Source: Diphasiastrum complanatum (Eukaryota; Streptophyta; Lycopodiopsida; Lycopodiales; Lycopodiaceae). From it: a DNA stretch of 64,000 nt. The stretch's first letter is position 1, and each line of letters starts with the position of its first letter. The DNA lies in contig CM055096.1 of assembly GCA_029204225.1 (NCBI GenBank), positions 60,178,957 to 60,242,956 of the forward strand, written 5' to 3'. This document shows positions 55,591-64,000 of the stretch, in pieces. Position numbers and translations under genes: made by a program. The notes below the pieces were generated by a model. It saw only the letters and a list, made by a program, of their open reading frames with translations. It did not search any database and was not told where the DNA came from.

Positions 55591-58500
55591 AGCGTGACGG
55601 GGCGACTGAAGCACTGTGGTTCTGTAGGGAGGGAGCGTGTAGGTCTGTCTGGGAGGAATGTAGGAGATGTGTGTGTGGGAGTTAGACGAGTTGTTTTAGA
55701 TCTGATGAGGGTTGGTGTAGGTCATGAGATTGTTGATGCGTGGTCAGCACAGTTTCAAATGTAGGTGTGGTGGTGATCGGAATAGTTTGGCAAAGTCATT
55801 TTGTAACTATTATGAGCAGGTCTGGAGGAACTCATAACGTTTAAAATATTTAGATAACAGTTGCAGAGATCTGAGCATTGACTGTTGCAGCTACAGAGAT
55901 AACTGATGTGTGTTAGTACAAGTGGCAACAGGCGACAAATGTTAACAGATTCTATGTCTTAGAATTTGTTAACTGGTTTTCTTTGTTTCTTTCTTCTTCT
56001 TATGCTTGTTTTACAGCTTTAATAGCTTGGTATTCTGCCTGTTAGCAGAGACTGTGGGCACTTCTTGAGATTATCTTTCTTGTTTTAAGGCCCATATTAG
56101 GTAGAATGGGCTGATAATCATTGTAGTATTGTCCTGCCTGTCTGAGGACATCCAGATGGGTCTCTTGAACTGAATGCACATGTATAATCAACCAAAATAC
56201 AAGCCAATGCGTTCAGCAAATGATCTACGTTACTGCTCAGTTGAACAACGATGGATTCCTACTTCTACTTTGCTGCAAAATGAACTGAAATCAGATTCTA
56301 AGCACTACTATACTTGCATAAATTGACAAAACAAGAAACAAGAACTAATCTACAGTGTGTTAGAAGTCCAAAAATCAAGAAACCAACCAGTTTGATTCTT
56401 GGACATCCCAAGAACATCAAGAACTAGAATGTTAGAGGATATGCAAGATTTATGCCACATTTCTAGCCTATTTAGTTTACTTGAATGCTGATTCTTACAT
56501 TAATTCACAACAAGAAATGAAAACTAATCCACAACTAGGAAAACAAGAAAACTAATCCACTCTAAATCCACAACCACACACAACATGAATGGAAGGGCAT
56601 GATCATAGGGGCATCACTCAAAAAAACCATCATGATCAAGGAGCTCAATGGATGCATCTAACTCATGGAGGCTCTTCTCATTTCAGCATGGATCGTTGAT
56701 ACAATACACAAAAAGCTCCTCTTCACAAAGAGGGAGTCTCTTAAATAAGCAAGAGAGCTCCTTAGGTGGCATCCTAGTGGAATTTTCACATTTCACAAAT
56801 TACAAGTGGAATAATGCTCTCCACTAGAGGTCACCATCAAAAGCTGGCTCACTCTACTTTCTTTAAGAGGGGTCTACTTGCATTTATTACATTTGCCTAC
56901 AAATACTAGTTCCTACATGGTCATTCCATCTTTCGGGATTCACCATGAGGCTTATACAGTTCTTGCTTATCATTACTACTAGTATTTCTCGGCTCTCATA
57001 CTCGGCTCTCAGTCTTCATTCGTCTCGTCTTCTCAGAGACCTCCTCGGTCTAAGGTGAGAGGTGCTCTTGAGTTGCTCTATCCAAATATCTTGGGGATTC
57101 GTCAGATCAGCCCACAACGTTCAATCTTTAATTACCAGTTGTTTATAGAACTTATATCTTGCACTTCAGCTAAAGAATCATGTTTTGGAAGTATTCCTAA
57201 ATTCAGTGTTTTCTTAATGGAAAGATTTTTGGAATGACTCTTACTTATCCTGAGTTATGTAGAACATATACTCCAATATCCTATAAATGGTTAAGTATGG
57301 TTTTGGATTCCAAAAAGTTATGATTGACGAATCATACAAATCTAAATATTTATGATTGACGGATCATAAATAGATACTTAATTATTGTCAGAGGATTATA
57401 AGGAATTGTAATGATTCTTGAGTGTGATGATTAATACTTGATCTATTATTTGAATAAGAAATCAGATCAGTGTTTTGAATCTCTCTACTCCAGTATTTTA
57501 TTTGAGAACCTATGGATCTCACAGACATTCTCACAAGATACGTATTTGTGGAGAATTTAATTTATTTAGTGGATGTTATTCTGCTACAGTTTATGGTCTG
57601 CAGATGCTTGAGTACAGTTCTTCATTTGAATTGGATCTCCAGTTATCTTAGGAGACAGACAACTCTATTAAGATGAATAAATGCTATTTTCTTGCATTTG
57701 GTGCTAAAAACAGGAGCATTTAACTCAAAAGAGTATTTGGGATACTCAGAGTTGAGTTTTAATCATTCTATATCTTAATGATTCTTTTAGAGATTCTAAT
57801 TGAATGAATTTTCATATCTTAGAATTTGGATTCTAAGGGTATTTGTACTTGACAGCTTATGAATTATCTGTCAGAGTTGTGGATAATTTCAGACTGTAAT
57901 TATAATTATTTTATTATTTCTTTAACTTTAGTCTCCTAAGTTAGGTTATTTCACCTCGTGTTTCATGTAAGGGTTTTACATGAGGGTGATGTTACTAACT
58001 TGTGATGAATGTAACCCAAATGGAAAATTTATCGCTTAGTGTGCTTTTCAAACCTGAGGTACTCCAGAGCAGAGATTAATGATTTGAAATAGGTTTATCT
58101 CTGAGTACTTGTTTGATATGAAAGTTAGACGAAGGATAATGATTTTCTCAATTAATATTGAAAGTTAAAGGAACTTTAATTCTTTCTTAGTTTAGAGAGC
58201 TTCTAAGGATAGAAGTAGTTTAAGAAGGGAAGAATGTTATGTCCATGGCCAGTAAGTAGGATTCAGTACACTCCTAGTCTTGGATACACGGTACTCCAGT
58301 AAATCAAGCTGTTAGTTATGCCATGTCATACTGGATGTAACCCAAAAGTAACTAATATCCTTGTGAGGCCAAGAACACACTAAATGGAGTTTAGACAAGG
58401 TATGACACAGTGTATGCATGTGTAGAGTTATCAATAGCAATTCTATGAATAGGTGGTACATGCTTAGGACTCTATTCTAGGTGAATCTATGTATAGGGAA

Positions 58501-58720
58501 CTTAGGGCTATGCATGGCTATGTGCCCAGGTTGATTGAGGCCAAACTCGCCCTACTCCTCATTGTGATCATGGATTCATTTCTAGGGTTTCACTCTACAT
58601 TCATGCTTCTTGTTCCTTGGCTTGGGGGTGAAGCTTCTAGAGTTGATTGGTTGCTTCTACTTGGTTGAGTGGTTGCTCCATAGTGTGTTTTCCATTGTAT
58701 TTTGTCTTGTAAGCAGGATC
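55591..58720. other. No gene seen; possible LTR start at 58233
   Basis: Frames are short. GAAGGGAAGAATGTTATGTCC at about 58223-58243 looks like a polypurine tract joined to an LTR start, but no coding sequence of a retroelement was found to its left. Confidence 0.3.
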
Positions 58721-59231
58721 TTAGGGAGCTTCTCTTATAACAGTCATACTAACACTCAATGCATGGGTTGCTCGTGGTAGATCTAATTCATAATTCAACT
58801 CCCCAATCTTCTTCAAAATTTCGAAAGGTCCATAAAATCTTGAAGCCAGCTTCTTGCTTTTAGTTTTTTTTTAATCTTCGTGTATCTATATGCTTGTAAC
58901 CTTAAATACACAAAATCTTCTTCAACAAAATCATGAAAAGTCTTTTTTTGATTATCATATTGCTTCATTTATATATATGCTACCATGATATGCTTTCGAT
59001 TAGCTTTCAAAATATCATTCATGTGTTAAATTTGGTCCACAACTACTGGAATTATAACCTCTGACAAATCCACGCTAATAGCTTGTAATGTCTCATGGAC
59101 ATGTAATGCAAAGAAGGGTGTCATTCCAATTGACATGTGCTGTTATAACAAAATTCAATGAAATACAACCATGTTATTCACTTCATCTGATGATCTAAAA
59201 CAAAATGTTGTAGATAGAACTCCAACCACTT
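58721..59231 (-). pseudogene. Ty3/gypsy integrase C-terminal remnant
   Basis: From 59231: KWLEFYLQHFVLDHQMK, stop, TWLYFIEFCYNST; then GMTPFFALHVHETLQ, MNDILKANRKHIMVAYI, EEDFVYLRLQAYRYTKI, and LASRFYGPFEILKKIGELNY with ELDLPRATHALSV to a stop. WxxxxEFxYNSxxxxxxxMTPF and RFYGPFxILxxIG are typical of gypsy integrase ends. Two frame changes and stops. Cut at the right by a copia remnant. Confidence 0.85.
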
Positions 59232-59274
59232 GTGCACAGTACGTGAGGGGCTTGATTATGTTTTTGTGAAAATA

Positions 59275-60045
59275 GATCTTGACCATATTTGGATGCACAT
59301 CTACTTTTAGCTACAAGATAGAAATCATCAATTTCAACATGCTAGAATTGCATAAATCACTAAGATCTAATCATAAGCATGTCACATTCATCTTGATCAC
59401 ATGTAGAGCTTTCTTTTTCCTTTTGTCATACCTCAATTGTTCTTGAGGTTCCAAAGGTCTCTCCTTCACACCTAAAACAATATCCATCAAATTATTCATC
59501 TCAAGCAAATATTCCATCCTAAAAATCAACAAATGAAAGGCAAGAAGAAATCACAAAGATATGGAAACAATCTAGACTCTCCTTTTCTATTTCTAGCAAA
59601 TCCTAGCACATAGAATCTCGATTTTTTGATACACAATATCATGAAATTTTGCCAACACCTAAGATTGAATCACACACTTGGAAAGTCCAGCAACTTAAAA
59701 TCAAGAGATCCTATCAAATTTAGGGTTTCTCCAAAAATGCAAAGTATTGAATCAAGCAGACTCTACATGCAAAAGCTAGATTCTAGATATCTCATCTAAT
59801 AGAATGTACCATCCACAATCATGAGCGTGCGCCCTCGAATCCACCTCTAGATTTGGAAAATCCACCACCTTTGGCCTGCAACCTGTGTTGATACCGTGTG
59901 AAAAATATAGATCCAAAATACATTTTATGGATCAGCAAGATCTTGACCAAATTTGGATGCACATCTAGTTTTATCTACAAGATAGAAATCATCAATTTTA
60001 GCATGCTATAATTGCATAAATTGCTAAGATCTGATCATAAGCATG
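59275..60045 (-). mobile_element. Deleted copia element: LTR pieces, primer site, gag start
   Basis: Two 107-bp direct repeats (59275-59381 and 59939-60045; both contain ACAAGATAGAAATCATCAAT) are the LTR parts. Between them on the minus strand lie a primer site (59896-59881, CGGTATCAACACAGGT) and a gag fragment from 59517: MEYLLEMNNLMDIVLGVKER, PQEQLRYDKRKKKALHVIKM. Gag runs into the second LTR, so nearly all of the element is deleted. The gag is related to the one at 29.4 kb (MDIVLG, HFIKMNV). Confidence 0.75.
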
Positions 60046-60295
60046 AAAATACAGTATGGTATTGTCCCTGTCCGTACAACAGCAAAAGCCTACTGTCCTT
60101 CACACGTGTAGAAGTTAGATCTATCATAAAATCAACATTCTACACATAGAAAACCAAGATATCAAGAGAAATACACATGAAATGGACATAGACCAAAAGA
60201 GATGAATTCTCTACATCAAAAGAGAATACAATGATATGTTCTCCATGCAGGTACTACTATTTATAGTTGCTAAAATGTCATTTGGACAATTTCCC

Positions 60296-60985
<690 letters not shown>

Positions 60986-61006
60986 GTGGCGTCGTTGTCG
61001 GGGAGC
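60986..61006 (+). other. Gypsy-type primer binding site
   Basis: GTGGCGTCGTTGTCGGGGAG matches the plant gypsy form TGGCGCCGTTGCCGGGGA with few changes. Confidence 0.8.
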
Positions 61007-63224
61007 GCCACACTCTCGTCTTGCCACATAGCTTCTTCTCTTTTTCTCTCCCTCTCCTCTTCTCTCTCTTCTCTTTTCACACAAAAATCGAATTTTTGGG
61101 GTTAGATTAGTGTGATTTAGTATTAGTTTTGCCATTTTTGTCTTGATTTTTTTGTTTAGAAGTGTTGTAGAGAGAGATTGTGGAGTGGGAGGTTCAGTTC
61201 CTAGCTCCCAACTCTTTCCATAAATCCATAAAAATCCATAAAAATCAGATAAAAAAAATATTCAAATTTGCATTTTGGAGGGAAACAGAGAGCCAAAATC
61301 CCATCAGATTTTGATTTCTCAAAAACTAGTGGACATGAACCTTCGCATGACTGACAGCAGCTGCAAGGTACTGTCCCGGACCTACATAGAAGCCTGCGAA
61401 GTTAGTTCCCAGCAGATTTTGAAAAAACTCAGAAAAACCCATAAAAATTCAAAAAAAATCCTTGTGAAAATCAAAAAAAATTCTCGATACTGAAAACTTA
61501 TGTTCGCAGAGGTTATTGAAGTTCCATCTTAGTGAGACCAGGACACAGTAAATCTTGCGAGAGTTAGTTTGTTGTTTAAGCCCCTATGCGAAGGTTCCCA
61601 AGTTAAAAAAGATGAGAAAATCAGGCTAAACCTTCGCAAACATCAAAATTTTAATTTTTTGTGGTAACCTTCGCAAAAGCTTTTGAAGGTCCATCTCAGT
61701 GAGACAAGGACACAGAAGAGCCTGCAAGAGTTAGTTTGAATTATTGATTGTTTTGTGAGCCAAAAAGTGATTTTGAACTCTCGCAGACATCAATAACTCT
61801 CGCATCACTGAGAAGTAAGCTTTGTAGACCATCCCATTCTCTTTAAAATGTTGTTTTCCATCAATGATGAAGTCTTCAAGAATTAGTTTCCAATATTGAA
61901 TGATCTATAAGCTAAAAAGTGAATTTTTTATCTAAAGAAAACCCTCACAGACATCAATAACTCTAGCACCATTGAGAAAGAACCTTTGCAATCTTCACAC
62001 AAATTATATCTGACCAGATCTAGCTACTGTTAAGAGGGCGAGAGTTAGTTCCCAGTAGATTGCAAGAAAAGTGGTTTTTTGACTACAAAACAGTACAAAG
62101 AACTCTCGCATGACCAACTCTCGCACTGAGTAAGCTTGGCAGATAGGATCAATATAAAGATCTGTCTCAGATCTATCTACTGTAAAAATCTCAGGCCAAG
62201 AGCTAGAATCGGAGAGATATCAGAAAAAAAAAAAACCAAAAGAAAATGGCTAAAATTACATTATTAGCCAACCAAAACTGATCAGATCTTGTCAAATCTA
62301 AGTTGCAATCACAACACCCATTAAGATCCAACACCCCTAGACTGAACCAAGTGAATGAACTTCAAATCAAGACGATCAGTACCGCCATGATACCAACCAT
62401 TCATCAATTTTTTGTTACATCCCTATTCCATCGTCCATCCCCCTTCTTTTGTTAAATCCATTTCTATTTTACTTTTCCATCCTTACTGATCAATCTTTTT
62501 ACTTACTCTTTTCTCTTCTTCTTCTTCTTCTCACTCAAAAAAAAAAAAGTTAGAACATTATCGCCATTGCACCATCACTGAAGCAATCCATCAACCAACT
62601 ACTTTGCGACATTATAGTGTTGAACTATGGAGACCGCTCTTGCAGGATTATCTAGAAAAAAACAATCCGAGACTACACCTATCGGATCTTCTATCTAGTG
62701 AAGGATTATTTGATTCCTGAATAGATCATCATGGTAAAGTACTGTGTCGGACTGCCCAAAAAGATCAGATCTGGTATGGTAAAGTTAGCATCCTATGCGT
62801 CACTTGCACAACTCTGTAAGGATGCTGCCATGATGGAAATCTCACATGGGATGAAAGATTTTCCCTATCGCTCTAATGAATCATCAGACGAGGAATCAGA
62901 GGAATAAGAATCAACAAGAGTGATGATCCAGCAAGAATGGAACCCTATCCAATACAACTAAGTGCAGCAAAGTCAAGCAGATCAAGTGTAGCAGAAGACC
63001 AAGAAACTTGCACTTCAAGTTCAGCCGTCCTCAAGCTGATGCTCGCATGGTCAATTTTCTTGAGAAGGACGAATGTACATACTATTTTGGAAATCATTCG
63101 AGTGCAAGATGTCCAATCAAGAATCCTCGACATGGACCAAAGGTGGAGTAGAAGGCCCGACAGCCAAATCCAGCGGTTCTAAGGTCACAAGCATAATCAA
63201 GCCAACAAGGAGCTCACCAGAAGG

Positions 63225-63593
63225 ATGGATGTCATTGATCCACCTAAATCGCGATTTTCATCAACAAACAGTGGCAAGGTGGAAGTTTTAGTCATATCAT
63301 CTTGCATGTCACCGAACTCAATAGAGGACCATAACAGCCTACCAATCTACTTTGTGGAAGATCCTAAGGGAAATCTATTACCAGTGTATGCCTATCAACT
63401 TAGAGGCAATGGTGTATTGCACTCGATAAGATGCTATGGATGCGGAGGAAAACATTGTCGAGCCGAATGTCCACATCGAGGGGGTCCATCAACATTCGAA
63501 CCCTGTTGTGCGCCAGTGTCAAACAAGCACGTCATATCCACATTACAAATTGGGAGAGTCTACGACATTGGGACCAATTATGCCAATCTATGA
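63225..63593 (+). CDS. Gag-like frame with zinc knuckle
   Basis: An open frame includes LPIYFVEDPKGNLLPVYAYQ and CYGCGGKHCRAECPHRGG, a CX2CX3HX4C zinc knuckle. Just upstream in another frame (63070-63130) is ECTYYFGNHSSARCPIKN, perhaps a second, damaged knuckle. It may be the nucleic-acid binding end of a gag protein of this short element. The frame start is not certain; frameshifts separate it from plausible gag sequence at 62.6-63.0 kb. Confidence 0.5.
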   Translation: MDVIDPPKSRFSSTNSGKVEVLVISSCMSPNSIEDHNSLPIYFVEDPKGNLLPVYAYQLRGNGVLHSIRCYGCGGKHCRAECPHRGGPSTFEPCCAPVSNKHVISTLQIGRVYDIGTNYANL

Positions 63594-63896
63594 GGAGCCA
63601 TATCAACAAGTTTTATCTTGGGATACTATGATGGAATGCCTTGACTATACAATTGTCAATGAACAAGGTAATCCGGAATGGCCACCAGACCCTTATGGGT
63701 ATTATTGAAAATCTGGCAAGTCCAGGTTCTTGTTGATCAATAGCGAATAAAGCCTTAGGTTTTATGTAAGAGAATTCTATCCACGGTTTTCCTGATGCAC
63801 CCATGTCCCAACAATAAACGAACCGACAACAGTGCTCCTCCACAACAAATGCAGGCATAGTGCCGAGGTACCGGCACTACTTTGGGCCGAGGACCC

Positions 63897-64000
63897 TGTT
63901 GAGGGTATTTCTTATACAATATACAATAATAAATTAGTGGATTCCACCACCAAAACTACTATTGGCCAAGCCTTACCAAGTGGGCCCCGCCATAGTACAG
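63897..64000 (+). repeat. 3' LTR, cut by the window end
   Basis: Begins TGTTGAGGGTATTTC after GGGCCGAGGACCC; matches the first 95 bp of the 5' LTR. Confidence 0.85.

Overview
The window comes from the nuclear genome of a land plant. It is AT-rich, with long CT/GA, TG and AT microsatellites, spliced genes with GT-AG introns, and remnants of Ty1/copia and Ty3/gypsy LTR retrotransposons and CACTA (En/Spm) DNA transposons. One plant gene looks intact: a two-exon STERILE APETALA-like F-box/WD40 gene on the minus strand at 34520-38013. A degraded alpha-expansin fragment lies at about 4.7-4.96 kb. The lineage within land plants cannot be fixed from the sequence alone.

Layout. 0-3 kb: gypsy gag remnant, a long GC-rich fold-back, and the end of a copia pol. 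3.8-6 kb: a composite repeat family (GC-rich fold-back + CT array + conserved tail) around the expansin remnant. 6.4-17.3 kb: fragments of CACTA elements interleaved with copia pieces, including a nearly complete three-exon CACTA accessory gene (15740-16890). 18.1-26.3 kb: copy 1 of an unusual four-gene DNA transposon. 26.6-33.1 kb: exon pieces of another CACTA-like gene, then copia fragments in both orientations. 34.5-38 kb: the SAP-like gene. 38-43.4 kb: sequence without genes, with small palindromes. 43.4-50.6 kb: copy 2 of the four-gene transposon. 52.4-55.6 kb: an unrecognised decayed coding block and a probable LTR. 58.7-60.3 kb: gypsy integrase and copia remnants. 60.3-64.0 kb: a short LTR element with both LTRs, the right one cut by the window edge.

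The main discovery is the four-gene transposon, called here the A-B-C-D element. Two diverged copies keep the same order and orientation: A(+), B(-), C(+), D(-). Gene A looks like a DDE transposase: D in LDESKS, D in GDLK followed by a CLYC zinc pair, and E in GMEKSH. Gene C encodes a histone H3 fold (MPKD motif, LIPRAPF, AAED/EADED), a basic linker, and a Ulp1/C48-type cysteine protease core with HW, QQ and SCxW motifs. Genes B and D are conserved but unrecognised. B and C diverge from a CACGTG-rich region flanked in copy 2 by two opposed TATA boxes. Copy 1 has a perfect 36-bp terminal inverted repeat. Both copies are broken in complementary ways: copy 1 lost the D-D part of gene A and copy 2 lost its E exon. 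I know of no described transposon with a histone H3-Ulp1 fusion; this needs a database search.
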